Positions 1 to 9,023 of a DNA stretch of 64,000 bases are shown piece by piece. This stretch comes from Paracoccaceae bacterium (GTDB lineage Bacteria > Pseudomonadota > Alphaproteobacteria > Rhodobacterales > Rhodobacteraceae), in the NCBI GenBank assembly GCA_902602765.1, contig CACKSH010000003.1:62001-126000 (forward strand), written 5' to 3'. A model generated the notes under the pieces. That model was not told where the DNA came from, did no database searches, and saw only the letters and a list, made by a program, of their open reading frames with translations. Both the position numbers and the translations under genes were made by a program. The first letter of the stretch is position 1. Each line of letters begins with the position of its first letter.

Positions 1-1115
1 AGTTCTTTCGAAGTTTTTTAGCAGTTCTTTCTTCAGTATTAGCGAATGATATTGGTGCTGAACCAGATGATTTAGCGTATGCGCTGGGCCTACTGTTTAT
101 TGTTTTTGCAGTAATGCAAATTCCAGTTGGATGGGCCCTCGATCGCTTCGGGCCGCGAATAGTAAGTTCTGTTCTTCTATTGATTGGTGGCGGAGGTGGC
201 GCCTTCCTATTTGCATCTGCGCAAAACCCTAGCCATATTAATTTATCAATGGCTTTGCTGGGTGTTGGGTGTTCCCCTATTTTAATGGCCTCATACTACA
301 TCTTTGCAAGAAACTATTCGCCTCAGATCTTTGCAACGCTTGCAGCAACATTCCTTGGCATTGGGTCTTTAGGCACCCTGATTGGAGCATCTCCTCTAAC
401 ATATTTTGTTGGCATTCTGGGATGGCGTGACGCAGTTGAATTAATCGGAATTTTTACAATTTTAATCTCAGCTTTTCTTTTATTTACCGTCAAAAACCCA
501 GCTAAAAAAAATGGGAATTCTGTGTCAGCTGGTGGTTTTTGGAGTATACTTAAATCGAGAGATATTTTGCTCATCGCACCGATAGCAATTATTTGTTACG
601 CTCCTGTTGCGGGTCTCAGAGGTATATGGTTAGGCCCATATTTTGAGCAGAAGTTTGAAGCTTCTATTGATGAAATAGGTACGATAGGACTAATAATGAG
701 TTTGGGTATGATCCTTGGCACATTTTTTTATGGGCCACTTGATCGTATTTTCAAAACGCGAAAATGGATAGTTCTTTTTGGGAATAGTATATGCCTTTTG
801 TCAATAGCTTCCCTGACCTTTTCACCTGAGGTCTCCTACAATTTTGCAATTGTTAGTTTCACAGTAATTGGATTTTTTGGTATGTCATTTCCTATGGTAG
901 TAGCACATGGTAGAAGCTTTGTGCCTATAGAGTTATCGGGACGTGGTGTGACTCTAATGAATCTTTTTGCGATTGGCGGTGTTGGTATACTTCAAACTGT
1001 TACTGGGGCAGTTTTTGATTGGGCTGGCGATTTTGAGTCCGTCTTTTCTATGTATTTTATTTTGATCCTAATTGGTTTGGCTGTATACCTTTGGTCTAAA
1101 GACAATACATCTTAG
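1..1115 (+). CDS. MFS transporter, 5' end cut by the window edge
   Basis: The reading frame is open from base 3 to the stop at 1113-1115 with no stop before the first internal ATG at 114, so the gene starts outside the window. The visible 371 residues are very hydrophobic, with about eleven membrane segments. The loop IPVGWALDRFGPR (codons from about 117) is the classic MFS loop 2-3 signature (G-x-x-x-D-R-x-G), so only the first one or two helices are missing. It is a cytoplasmic-membrane carrier of unknown substrate. It ends 10 bases before a dimethylargininase-like gene and an M19-like gene on the same strand, so it may move a substrate or product of those enzymes. Family assignment is firm; the substrate link is inference. 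Confidence 0.85.
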   Translation, partial: FFRSFLAVLSSVLANDIGAEPDDLAYALGLLFIVFAVMQIPVGWALDRFGPRIVSSVLLLIGGGGGAFLFASAQNPSHINLSMALLGVGCSPILMASYYIFARNYSPQIFATLAATFLGIGSLGTLIGASPLTYFVGILGWRDAVELIGIFTILISAFLLFTVKNPAKKNGNSVSAGGFWSILKSRDILLIAPIAIICYAPVAGLRGIWLGPYFEQKFEASIDEIGTIGLIMSLGMILGTFFYGPLDRIFKTRKWIVLFGNSICLLSIASLTFSPEVSYNFAIVSFTVIGFFGMSFPMVVAHGRSFVPIELSGRGVTLMNLFAIGGVGILQTVTGAVFDWAGDFESVFSMYFILILIGLAVYLWSKDNTS

Positions 1116-1125
1116 ACCAGGAATT

Positions 1126-1914
1126 ATGGAATATAGTTATCAGTTTACCCATGCAATCGTTCGGAAGCCTGCCAGGAGTATTAGTAAAGGACTAAGAGCA
1201 GTCGATATAGGTTCGCCAGATTATGATCAAATGATCAGTGATCATAAAGATTATGTTGAGGCTCTAACTCTCGCTGGCGCAGAGGTAATTCATCTTAACG
1301 AGCTCGATAAATTTCCAGATGGACAATTTGTGGAAGATACTGCTCTTTGTTTGCCGAACGCTGTAATATTAATGCGACCTGGCGCGCCATCTAGGCTAGA
1401 TGAGGTTGATAAAATTGCCCCTAAACTACGAGAGCTATTCACAGAAGTATATCAAATTGAAGAACCTGGTCATATAGAGGGCGGCGACATTCTGGTCACA
1501 GGTAAAGAAATTCTCGTCGGTAGATCTGCAAGAACAGACGAAAAAGGCGTAAGCCAGCTTTCAGATATAGCTACTGCATTAGGTTATGTGATGAGGGAAG
1601 TTTTTACACCGCCCGAAATCCTGCATTTCAAAACAGATTGTTCGTTGCTCGGTCCCAATGAAATTTTATCAACGAAACGCCTGCAGGCTTCTGGTTGTTT
1701 TAACGGTTATAAGGTTATTAATGTTGAAGATGGTGAAGAAGCTGCCGCAAATGCAATTCGTGTAAATGATTTTGTAATTATGCCAGCGGGCTTCCCAAAG
1801 ACAAAAGTAATTCTGGAAGATCATGGTTATAAAGTTAAAGCTATCAATAATACTGAGTGTGCGAAACTAGATGGCGGTATGTCTTGTCTTTCTTTGCGTC
1901 TGAATTTGATATAA
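1126..1914 (+). CDS. ddaH: Dimethylarginine dimethylaminohydrolase (DDAH)-like amidinohydrolase
   Basis: The predicted 262-residue protein matches the DDAH/arginine deiminase fold. It begins HAIVRKPARSISKGL, has the EEPGHIEGGDIL block around residues 115-130, the catalytic histidine in HFKTDCS (H167) and the nucleophilic cysteine near the C-terminus in GGMSCLSLR (C254). DDAH converts N-methylated arginines to citrulline plus methylamine or dimethylamine in the cytoplasm. The ATG at 1126 is preferred to an upstream in-frame start at 1072, because it follows an AGGA sequence, leaves the MFS gene intact and gives the normal family length. It lies between the MFS gene and an M19-like gene, probably in one transcript. 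A related amidinohydrolase specificity is possible. Confidence 0.85.
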   Translation: MEYSYQFTHAIVRKPARSISKGLRAVDIGSPDYDQMISDHKDYVEALTLAGAEVIHLNELDKFPDGQFVEDTALCLPNAVILMRPGAPSRLDEVDKIAPKLRELFTEVYQIEEPGHIEGGDILVTGKEILVGRSARTDEKGVSQLSDIATALGYVMREVFTPPEILHFKTDCSLLGPNEILSTKRLQASGCFNGYKVINVEDGEEAAANAIRVNDFVIMPAGFPKTKVILEDHGYKVKAINNTECAKLDGGMSCLSLRLNLI

Positions 1915-1934
1915 CTCAGTAAAAGTAGAAGCTG

Positions 1935-2930
1935 TTGAGTGAGAGCAAGGTGGATTTTTTAATTGATGGTTTGCAATATGCAAACTGGTCGGAAAAAATT
2001 TTTAGACAGATGCGTAATGGTAATGTTGATGCTGTGCATGTGACAATCACCTACCATGAAAACTTTCGCGAAACTGTTTTACAAATAGAAAAATGGAACC
2101 GTTTGTTTGAACAATTTCCTGATTTAATTTTCCAAGGTAGAACAGCTGCAGATATAAAACTGGCCAAAGACACTAAAAGAACTGCGATATTTTTTGGCTC
2201 ACAAAATCCTTCGTGTATCGAGGATGACATAGGGTTGATAGAAATCCTTCACACACTTGGATTACGTTTTATGCAACTTACTTACAATAACCAGTCACTA
2301 CTGGCGGCTGGATGTTATGAAGCAGACGATACGGGCTTAACAAGAATGGGGCGGGAAGTATTATCAGAGATGAATAGAGTTGGTCTGGTTGTTGATATGA
2401 GCCATTCTGCTGAACGCTCGACATTGGACGCGATTGAGTACTCTTCACGGCCTATTGCAATTACGCACGCTAATCCAAGTTTTTGGCATTCAGCTCTTAG
2501 GAATAAGTCTAATGGAGTTTTAAAAGCTCTAGGCGACAGTAATGGAATGCTCGGCTTTTCGATTTATCCTCACCATCTTAAAGACGGAAGCAACTGTAGT
2601 GTACAAAGTTTCTGTGACATGGTTGCAAAAACTATCGAGTTAATGGGTGAGGATAATGTTGGTATTGGTACGGATCTTTGCCAAGATCAGCCAGATAGTG
2701 TTGTGGAGTGGATGAGGGTTGGACGCTGGACCAAATCAACAGATTATGGAGAAGGAAGTGTCGATAAACCAGGGTTTCCTGATATGCCAAATTGGTTTGG
2801 AGGTAATCTCGATTTTTCAAATATAAGTACAGGTTTGAAAAATACTGGTATGGACCAATCAATGATTTCAAAAGTAATGGGTGGAAATTGGTTCAATTTT
2901 TTTAGGAACAGTTTTGAGGCAAAAATGTGA
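1935..2930 (+). CDS. Peptidase M19 (membrane dipeptidase)-like protein with altered metal site
   Basis: The 331-residue protein has the M19 layout: LGLRFMQLTYNNQSLLAAG, then GLTRMGREVLSEMNRVGLVVDMSHSA, AITHANP and VGIGTDLCQ. Renal-dipeptidase homologues bind two zinc ions through an N-terminal HxD, a glutamate and two histidines. Here the N-terminus reads IDGLQYANWSE with no HxD, and the GxEGG-type glutamate position reads FFGSQNP. The histidines of DMSH and AITH remain. It may therefore use one metal or a different chemistry, and calling it a dipeptidase is unsafe. The start is a TTG at 1935, shortly after the ddaH stop. It is probably the last gene of the MFS-ddaH operon and converges on the next gene with a 5-base gap. 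Confidence 0.75.
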   Translation: MSESKVDFLIDGLQYANWSEKIFRQMRNGNVDAVHVTITYHENFRETVLQIEKWNRLFEQFPDLIFQGRTAADIKLAKDTKRTAIFFGSQNPSCIEDDIGLIEILHTLGLRFMQLTYNNQSLLAAGCYEADDTGLTRMGREVLSEMNRVGLVVDMSHSAERSTLDAIEYSSRPIAITHANPSFWHSALRNKSNGVLKALGDSNGMLGFSIYPHHLKDGSNCSVQSFCDMVAKTIELMGEDNVGIGTDLCQDQPDSVVEWMRVGRWTKSTDYGEGSVDKPGFPDMPNWFGGNLDFSNISTGLKNTGMDQSMISKVMGGNWFNFFRNSFEAKM

Positions 2931-2935
2931 ACTTG

Positions 2936-3799
2936 TTAAGTTTTCATTGATGTAACTGTGCGCTCTCGGGCCCACACGTATACACCTGCTCCTACTATCA
3001 CAATGGCTCCAGATATCGTCCAAAAATCAGGGAAGTTGTTAAACAATATGATGCCCCACATTGTGGCAAAAAGTAAGCTTGTGTAACCAAATGGTGCTAC
3101 AAGACTCGCCTCTCCCATAGTCAGCGCCTTAATCAAAAATAAATGTCCACTAGTTCCAATTAATCCTATTATTAAAGTTAAAATAATTGCATTAGCTGAC
3201 ATAGGTGTCCAATTAAAAACGATATATATCGAAAAACAAACGGCACCAAAAAGTGCTGAGTAGAATAACGATGTCCAAGGGCTTTCATCTGAACCAACAA
3301 ACCGTGTTGCGAGGTTGTAACTGGAGTAGCAGATGGCACCACAGATAGGGAAAAGAGCATAGATGGTAAAAACGCCGCTTCCCGGCCGTATAATTATCAA
3401 AGCGCCTAGCAGTGATAAGCCTATGCCAATTATGCGTTTAGGGCCAATTTTTTCCTTTAAGAATAAAAAGGCTCCTAAAGTAATTAACACAGGGCTAATA
3501 TTAAATAGGGCCGTGGCTTCAGCCAGACCTAGCCTTAAGAAGGAAAAGAAAAACAATGTTGTTGCCATCATTAGTGCTACAGATCTAAAAAATTGGAGTT
3601 TTGGATACTTTGTTTTCCCATAAATATTTATTTTAGGAAGTATTACTAACGTTACGAGCACTGCCTGTACTATGTATCGAGCCCAAATCGTTTGAAGAGG
3701 GCCAATTTCTTGCATCAGATATTTTGCAACAGCATCCATTGAAGCAAAACAGAATATTGCTCCAATCATTAGAAAGATTGGTTTAGTTTTCGTGTCCAT
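2936..3799 (-). CDS. DMT-superfamily (EamA) transporter
   Basis: The 287-residue protein has about ten membrane helices in two EamA-type halves. The first starts MIGAIFCFASMDAVAKYLM and the second PICGAICYSSYNLATRF, and the family motif P..T..GAFLFLKEKIG ends the first half. Such proteins export or import small metabolites across the cytoplasmic membrane. It lies 70 bases downstream of the last NTF2 gene of the leftward catabolic operon. It may be co-transcribed, or be expressed from a TTGACA-like element at 3832-3837 (minus strand). A stem-loop at 3840-3878 sits between the two genes. The substrate cannot be read from sequence. Confidence 0.85.
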   Translation of the reverse strand: MDTKTKPIFLMIGAIFCFASMDAVAKYLMQEIGPLQTIWARYIVQAVLVTLVILPKINIYGKTKYPKLQFFRSVALMMATTLFFFSFLRLGLAEATALFNISPVLITLGAFLFLKEKIGPKRIIGIGLSLLGALIIIRPGSGVFTIYALFPICGAICYSSYNLATRFVGSDESPWTSLFYSALFGAVCFSIYIVFNWTPMSANAIILTLIIGLIGTSGHLFLIKALTMGEASLVAPFGYTSLLFATMWGIILFNNFPDFWTISGAIVIVGAGVYVWARERTVTSMKT

Positions 3800-3839
3800 T
3801 ACAAGCTTTGCTAAAAAGTGGAAGCGATTTAACTGTCAA

Positions 3840-3878
3840 ACAGGATCATAATGTCAATGTAAATCACCATTATCCTGT
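3840..3878 (-). terminator. Stem-loop at the end of the NTF2 gene
   Basis: ACAGGAT (3840-3846) pairs with ATCCTGT (3872-3878), and an inner AATG/CATT pairing is offset by a 3-base bulge. The stem overlaps the stop codon of the upstream NTF2 gene. No good U-tract follows on the minus strand, so it is more likely an RNA-stabilising or attenuating structure than a full terminator. Confidence 0.35.
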
Positions 3879-4853
3879 TTTCAAAAGTATCTGTTTCCAA
3901 ATTGCTACCTCATCATACAATACATACTCTTTCCTTATTTTTGGGATTCCCGTTACTAAGGCACCGTATTCAGCATGTGCCATTCCCATAATATAAACAT
4001 CAGCGCCTGTAGGTTTTCCAAATACCCCCCAACCGTCATGTTTTCCTTCTAAAATCCATCTTAGCGCTGCTCGGGGGGGCATATTTTCATCCTGACGCCC
4101 AATTTGATGTTCGATTGAGAACTTTGCAGTAGGAAATGAGGACCTGAGCCCAATCCAAAATTTATCGACTTCGTGCCACCCTCTCGCAAGAACTTGCCCG
4201 GCATACTCACCATGGATTGCACGATCATAATCATCTTGAATTATGGAAAGCTCTGCCGACATAATTTTATCAATTGTATCGGCGTATTTACACCCCCACT
4301 CGTTTTCATTCCCGCGGCCTTTATATGGCCCTTCTTGGTAATTTAAGCGGTTTAGGGGCTCGTTACACTGATCTGGGCCCCCTTCATCCTCTATAATCTT
4401 TTCAGCAAGTGCTTTCGAATTCCAGCCTAGTTGCTTAGCGATCCCACCATAATCTCTGACAAGCCACTCGTCTGTGATTGAATTATTTATCGCATAACAG
4501 TCTGCTATCGCTCGGAAAACTACTTTTTTACCAGTTGCTGGGCCAAACATACTGTCTCCAAGATGTGTTCCGGTGCAGAAAAGTCTGTGGGAACTTAGCA
4601 TTCCGTTGTCCTCATCTCCTGACCAAATCACATCCTCACCCAAAAGTTCGCGGTCCGGAAACTCTACAAGTGTTTCCATAGTTTTTGCGATGACCCCTGA
4701 GTTACCGTGAGAGGTGCCAAGGGGCATACGAAGGAACATATCTTTGCCATAGTACTCTTGTAGCGTGGAAATACCTCGATCTTCCCAAATTTCCTTGGTT
4801 ATACTTAGGATGTAGTCGGGAAAATCTTTAAATTTTGGATCAAATCCCTTCAT
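3870..4853 (-). CDS. Double NTF2/SnoaL-like protein (type A)
   Basis: The 327-residue protein begins MKGFDPKFKDFPDYILSITK and has two NTF2-like (SnoaL/ester-cyclase) alpha+beta domains, roughly residues 10-140 and 185-320. Typical fold cues are an N-terminal helix pair (ITKEIWEDRGISTLQEYYG), LGEDVIWSGDEDNGMLSSHR and a second GWHEVDKFWIGLRSSFPTAKF unit. NTF2-fold enzymes include ketosteroid isomerases, dehydratases and cyclases; no specific reaction can be assigned. The ATG at 4853 follows AGGGAG; a TTG two codons upstream is less likely. It overlaps the lacI-type gene by 14 bases, so translation is probably coupled. Its closest relative in the window is the protein at 14740-15888 in the opposite arm. 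Confidence 0.8.
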   Translation of the reverse strand: MKGFDPKFKDFPDYILSITKEIWEDRGISTLQEYYGKDMFLRMPLGTSHGNSGVIAKTMETLVEFPDRELLGEDVIWSGDEDNGMLSSHRLFCTGTHLGDSMFGPATGKKVVFRAIADCYAINNSITDEWLVRDYGGIAKQLGWNSKALAEKIIEDEGGPDQCNEPLNRLNYQEGPYKGRGNENEWGCKYADTIDKIMSAELSIIQDDYDRAIHGEYAGQVLARGWHEVDKFWIGLRSSFPTAKFSIEHQIGRQDENMPPRAALRWILEGKHDGWGVFGKPTGADVYIMGMAHAEYGALVTGIPKIRKEYVLYDEVAIWKQILLKTG

Positions 4854-5877
4854 ATTCAACTCCCTTAACTTTTCTACTTGAGCCTCGGATTATCAACGGC
4901 CCATCTATTTTTACAATCCGCGGTTGTGGGGTAGCACTTTCAATTGCCTCAAGAAGAATATCAATTGTAATATTTACCATTTGACCCGAACATTGTCTTA
5001 CCGTTGTTAAATTATATGACGGCCAAGCGGCAGCTGGAACGTCATCGTATCCCACCACTGATACATCTTCGGGAACTTTTAGACCCAGTTCGTATCTAAG
5101 CGTATCCATAACGGCTAAAGCCATGTGATCATTTGCTACAAAAACCACCTCGGGTCTAAGGTGTTTAGGTTTGCTAAACATCTCAAGTGTAGCTTTACTG
5201 GATTCTTCCATTTCGAACCTACCAAATCCACGGGAGAAAAGGTTAATTCCTGAAGCATTTAATGTATCCATAAACCCAGCTTCACGATCACGTTGCGTGG
5301 ATGCCCCTTCCCATCCTGCTATATACGAAATCCTCTTATAACCTGCAGAAATTAAGTACTTTGCAACTTTCTGACCACCGGCGTAGTTGTCAGATGTCAC
5401 GGCAGACATTTTTGAACTATCATGTGCTCTATTAAACAAAACCAGTGGAACTCCCGCAGCACGACATTTATTAGATAATTCTGGAGACAGAGAGACAGAC
5501 GCTGCAATAATTCCATCTACCTGGTAGTCAAGAATTTCTTCCACGACCGCGTCTATGTTTTCTGACGAGTTTGATGCCATAAATACTAAAACATGATAAC
5601 CCCGTTCCTGTAATTTCTTAGATAGGTTTTCAAGAGCTTCTGGGTAAAATTGATTATTTAAGTAGGCTACTACCAAGCCAATTATTCTACTCTTACCAGA
5701 TACCATAGCGCGTGCTAACGAATTTGGCCGGTATCCTAATTCTGCTGCAGCCTTTTGAACTTTCTCAATAGTTTTCATGGATGCTGACGCTCCAGGTGTG
5801 AAAACTCTGCTAACTGCAGATTGTGATACACCTGCTTTTTGGGCAACCTGTTGCGAAGTTACGCGAATGTTGCTCAT
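4840..5877 (-). CDS. LacI-family transcriptional regulator
   Basis: The 345-residue protein starts MSNIRVTSQQVAQKAGVSQ, a LacI helix-turn-helix (VAQKAGVSQSAVSRVF, residues about 10-25), followed by the hinge helix NSLARAMVSGKS. A periplasmic-binding-protein-like effector domain follows, with IIGLVVAYLNNQFYPEAL and VVGYDDVPAAAWP. Such regulators usually bind central-CG palindromes and are released by a sugar or related metabolite. The ATG at 5877 overlaps the SDR stop as ATGA; an earlier in-frame ATG at 5889 lies deeper in the SDR gene. Being inside the leftward operon, it most likely controls the divergent promoters at 11218-11528, where LacI-like operators are visible. The effector should be the pathway substrate or an early intermediate. 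Confidence 0.92.
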   Translation of the reverse strand: MSNIRVTSQQVAQKAGVSQSAVSRVFTPGASASMKTIEKVQKAAAELGYRPNSLARAMVSGKSRIIGLVVAYLNNQFYPEALENLSKKLQERGYHVLVFMASNSSENIDAVVEEILDYQVDGIIAASVSLSPELSNKCRAAGVPLVLFNRAHDSSKMSAVTSDNYAGGQKVAKYLISAGYKRISYIAGWEGASTQRDREAGFMDTLNASGINLFSRGFGRFEMEESSKATLEMFSKPKHLRPEVVFVANDHMALAVMDTLRYELGLKVPEDVSVVGYDDVPAAAWPSYNLTTVRQCSGQMVNITIDILLEAIESATPQPRIVKIDGPLIIRGSSRKVKGVEYEGI

Positions 5878-6638
5878 TCTGCTGTCCAACCTCCATCAAC
5901 TAAAATTGATGTTCCTGTGACCATAGATGATAGATCTGTGGCGAGGTATAAAACAGCGCCCATAATATCAGAGACCTCTGCAACCCGTCCTAGTTTAATC
6001 TTACTTTTAATCCAGTTAACCCGATCTGGATTTTGAAAAGTTGGTTCTGTGAGTGGAGTACGTACAAAGGTAGGGCAAATAGAATTGATCCGGATACCGT
6101 TGGGTCCCCATTCGATGGCCATAGACTTAACCATTCCTTCAACCGCGTGCTTTGATGCTGAATAGACTGCTCGATCAACCCCTCCCACGTGAGCCATTTG
6201 ACTTGATATGTGAATTATGGATCCGCAAATATCTCTCTCTAACATTGATTTTGCAGCTGTTGTTGAGATAAAGTAAGCAGATTTTAAATTTACATCCATT
6301 ACAGCGTCGTAATCTTCTAATTTCGTCTCTATAGCCGGTGAATGCCGTGCTTGGCCTGCAGCATTTACAACAATGTCTATTTTATGCTTCTCGAAGATAT
6401 TTTGGATTTCAAAGTGGTGGTTAATATCCGCAATTTCCGATGTCACCTTCCAGCCGTTTTCTTTCAATGCTTTTTCAGTTTCAACTAACCGATCTTGTCC
6501 ACGAGCCATGCAAATTACACTGGCGCCTGCACCAGCCAGGGCTACTGCGGCACCCTGACCTATGCCAGATGATGCGCCGGTGATAATTGCTGTTTTCCCT
6601 TCTAAAGACATGGATGGCATTCTAGGCAGGTTAATCAT
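5874..6638 (-). CDS. Short-chain dehydrogenase/reductase (SDR)
   Basis: The 254-residue classical SDR shows the NAD(P)-binding GASSGIGQG, the NAAGQ strand end, the catalytic serine in HISSQMA, YSASK with the catalytic tyrosine and lysine, and a C-terminal GTSILVDGGW. It should oxidise or reduce a secondary alcohol/ketone in the cytoplasm. The ATG at 6638 is used; TTG at 6644 and inner ATGs, including one before SLEGKTAIITG, are alternatives. It lies 12 bases downstream of a double NTF2 gene and is coupled to the regulator by an ATGA overlap. Family is certain; substrate is unknown but presumably belongs to the NTF2-rich pathway. Confidence 0.92.
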   Translation of the reverse strand: MINLPRMPSMSLEGKTAIITGASSGIGQGAAVALAGAGASVICMARGQDRLVETEKALKENGWKVTSEIADINHHFEIQNIFEKHKIDIVVNAAGQARHSPAIETKLEDYDAVMDVNLKSAYFISTTAAKSMLERDICGSIIHISSQMAHVGGVDRAVYSASKHAVEGMVKSMAIEWGPNGIRINSICPTFVRTPLTEPTFQNPDRVNWIKSKIKLGRVAEVSDIMGAVLYLATDLSSMVTGTSILVDGGWTAE

Positions 6639-6650
6639 GCTCAAGCTCTC

Positions 6651-7682
6651 TTAATTAATTGTAAGATTTCTACATTTATTGAATTCACGCATTCGGGCTA
6701 ACACATCAACGCCAAGTTGACGGTACATATCAAGAAGATCGACCAGTACCCAGTTTTCACGAATTAATCCATCCTCAATACGCCAGAAGTCGAGGCTGCA
6801 CATATTAATTCTCTTACCAGAGGGTGCGATGCCCATCCATCCATCGTCTGATAAAGTTTGGATCATATTGGGCCAGCCTGTGACTGCAGCATAATCATCG
6901 TCACCGAAAAAATGGTACACTATTTCTTCTACAAATTTACCTCGGTCTGGCATTCCATTCAAAAATGGAATTTGATGCCAATGCCTAAAACCGGAGATGC
7001 CCCGGCCCGTTCCTATTCCAGCTGGACCGTACCAATTCATTTTAGGATGCCAAAAACGTTCCATTTCCATAACTTCAGGGCCACCGGTACTTGGATGAAG
7101 CTTCATATGTTCGAGCATTTCAACAATAAGTGAACAGCTTCTATTTGATTTTTGTTTATTCCAAGGACCTATTACGAGCCCATCTTGTGTCGCTGGCCCG
7201 GGAATATGATACTCGCGCCCAAGAGAGGGTGCCATTGGCCAAGAATTCGCTTGCATCATGACTTCTGGAATGTCCCAGATTGCTTGAACTTCTACAACCT
7301 TACCCTCCTGGAATTTATAGAATTCATGAAATCGCATATGCACTAAATGACCTGTTGGTGGTATATCAAGCCAAGGCGCCATAAATGTTCCAGTGTAATG
7401 ACCGCCACAACCGACCCACTCATCGCCTGCTTTGGTTAACCCGCCAACAACTATCCAATCGCGCCTCTCTAAATCTGGTACTGACGCCACCAGTGGTTTG
7501 TAGCATGTGTCGTACAACTGATCTGGTCCAGTAATGTCTCCCAATGGCCATGGCATGTGAATTATTGCATCAGGTGTGAATAAACTTGATAGTACTTGAC
7601 GAGTATCTTTTTCATCAAAGTTGTACATAGCAGTGCGTAGCTTATTAACAAATGCCTTATTTGATGTATGAATACACGCCAC
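6651..7682 (-). CDS. Double NTF2/SnoaL-like protein (type B)
   Basis: The 343-residue protein has two NTF2-like domains. The N-terminal one covers about residues 10-150 (FTPDAIIHMPWPLGDITGP to IWDIPEVMMQANSWP). The second is about 185-335, with NWYGPAGIGTGRGISGFRHW, GIAPSGKRINMCSLDFWRIE and ENWVLVDLLDMYRQLGVDV. The block G-x-x-P-[ST]-G-K is shared with the single-domain paralogues at 9024 and 9631, and the whole protein resembles 15930-16922 in the rightward arm (both have PGP.T.DGL and PAGIG). The GTG start at 7682 has AGGA eight bases upstream. Function is unknown: isomerase, dehydratase or cyclase chemistry is typical of the fold, but I could not identify catalytic residues with confidence. 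Confidence 0.8.
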   Translation of the reverse strand: MACIHTSNKAFVNKLRTAMYNFDEKDTRQVLSSLFTPDAIIHMPWPLGDITGPDQLYDTCYKPLVASVPDLERRDWIVVGGLTKAGDEWVGCGGHYTGTFMAPWLDIPPTGHLVHMRFHEFYKFQEGKVVEVQAIWDIPEVMMQANSWPMAPSLGREYHIPGPATQDGLVIGPWNKQKSNRSCSLIVEMLEHMKLHPSTGGPEVMEMERFWHPKMNWYGPAGIGTGRGISGFRHWHQIPFLNGMPDRGKFVEEIVYHFFGDDDYAAVTGWPNMIQTLSDDGWMGIAPSGKRINMCSLDFWRIEDGLIRENWVLVDLLDMYRQLGVDVLARMREFNKCRNLTIN

Positions 7683-7710
7683 TTAGAGGATCCTATTTAA
7701 AAAGTCTTAT

Positions 7711-9021
7711 TCACTCAGCTGCAGTTCCATAAGCAATATTTTTACCACCATAACGCCGAACACGAACATTGCATTGCTCCGCATGCCCAACAAATCCCTC
7801 AAGCATACAAAGACGAGATCCATATTCTCCCATCAGGGCTGCAGCTTCATCAGTGATAATTTTTTGGTAGCTATGCGTTTTTAGGTACTTTCCAACCCAT
7901 AGACCGCCCGTGTATCTGCCGGCCTTTTTGGTGGGCAGAGTGTGATTAGTTCCAATAACCTTGTCGCCATTAGCTACATTTGTTCGGGGGCCAAGAAATA
8001 AAGCTCCGTAGGAATGCATATTTTCTAAAAACCAATCATCGCGATCGGTCATGACCTGAACGTGCTCATAAGCCATGTCATTTGCAACTTGCAGCATTTC
8101 TTCATGGCTATCACAAATGATTATATCTCCATAATCACGCCAACTAGCTTCCGCAGTTTCCCGTGTTGGTAGCAATTCTAGTAGTCTATGTATTTCGCTT
8201 AATGTATCATTAGCTAATTTTTCACTATTTGTAATCATACAAGCAGGTGAGTTATATCCATGTTCGGCTTGTCCCAACAGATCGGTTGCGCAGATTTCAG
8301 AGTCAACTGTTAAATCTGCTATAACCATTGTTTCTGTTGGTCCTGCAAAAAGATCAATTCCCACCTTTCCGAATAATTGTCTTTTTGCTTCGGCTACGAA
8401 AGCGTTTCCTGGCCCTACAAGCATATGCACGGATTTGATCGTTTCCGTACCGATAGCCATAGCACCAACGGCTTGTATGCCCCCCAAGACATATATCTCA
8501 TGAGCGCCTGCCATGTGCATCGCTGCCACAATAGCAGGATGTGGTTCTCCGTTTACCGGCGGTGCGGACGCTATAATTCGTGGTACTCCTGCAACTGATG
8601 CCGTTAGCACAGACATGTGAGCCGACGCTACCATCGGAAATTTCCCACCAGGAACATAACATCCAACAGACTGCACTGGGATATTTTTATGCCCTAAAAT
8701 AACACCCGGCACTGTTTCGACCTCAATATTGCTCATTGATGCCTTCTGCTCCTCGGCAAAACGACGGATTTGTGTTTGTGCAAATCTTATATCGTCCATG
8801 TCGCGCTTGGAAACTTTCTGTACTGCTGCCAAAATTTGACTTTCATTTAGCTGAAAATTTTCTGGTTCATATCCATCAAATTTTTGACTTAATGCTTTAA
8901 CGGCAACGTCGCCTCGGAGCTCAATATCCTTTAGCGTCTCCTCAACTGTCATGCGTACTTTTGCGTCATCTTCAACACGCTCAGACTCTGGTTTTGATTT
9001 TTTTAAAAACTTTATTCCCAT
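7711..9021 (-). CDS. Histidinol dehydrogenase-family alcohol dehydrogenase, HpsN-like
   Basis: The 436-residue protein keeps the HisD-family residues: zinc-site Q251 and H254 in GQAEHG, catalytic E319-H320 in YEHVQV, D353 in GDKVIG and H413 in GHAEQ, plus FAGPTE and GTNHTLPT. The family performs an NAD-dependent four-electron oxidation of a primary alcohol to a carboxylate. Sequence style ([25 protein letters not shown]) and its catabolic setting resemble HpsN, the sulfopropanediol 3-dehydrogenase, rather than biosynthetic HisD; no other his gene is nearby. I infer oxidation of a terminal CH2OH of the imported compound or an intermediate. No sulfonate-specific gene is recognised in the cluster, so DHPS as substrate is not supported. 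It is 2 bases from the adjacent NTF2 gene. Confidence 0.85.
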   Translation of the reverse strand: MGIKFLKKSKPESERVEDDAKVRMTVEETLKDIELRGDVAVKALSQKFDGYEPENFQLNESQILAAVQKVSKRDMDDIRFAQTQIRRFAEEQKASMSNIEVETVPGVILGHKNIPVQSVGCYVPGGKFPMVASAHMSVLTASVAGVPRIIASAPPVNGEPHPAIVAAMHMAGAHEIYVLGGIQAVGAMAIGTETIKSVHMLVGPGNAFVAEAKRQLFGKVGIDLFAGPTETMVIADLTVDSEICATDLLGQAEHGYNSPACMITNSEKLANDTLSEIHRLLELLPTRETAEASWRDYGDIIICDSHEEMLQVANDMAYEHVQVMTDRDDWFLENMHSYGALFLGPRTNVANGDKVIGTNHTLPTKKAGRYTGGLWVGKYLKTHSYQKIITDEAAALMGEYGSRLCMLEGFVGHAEQCNVRVRRYGGKNIAYGTAAE

Positions 9022-9023
9022 AG

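Noticed and set aside
7711-9021. Biosynthetic histidinol dehydrogenase (hisD)
   Set aside because: No other histidine genes nearby and the sequence and setting look HpsN-like; kept as an HisD-family alcohol dehydrogenase.
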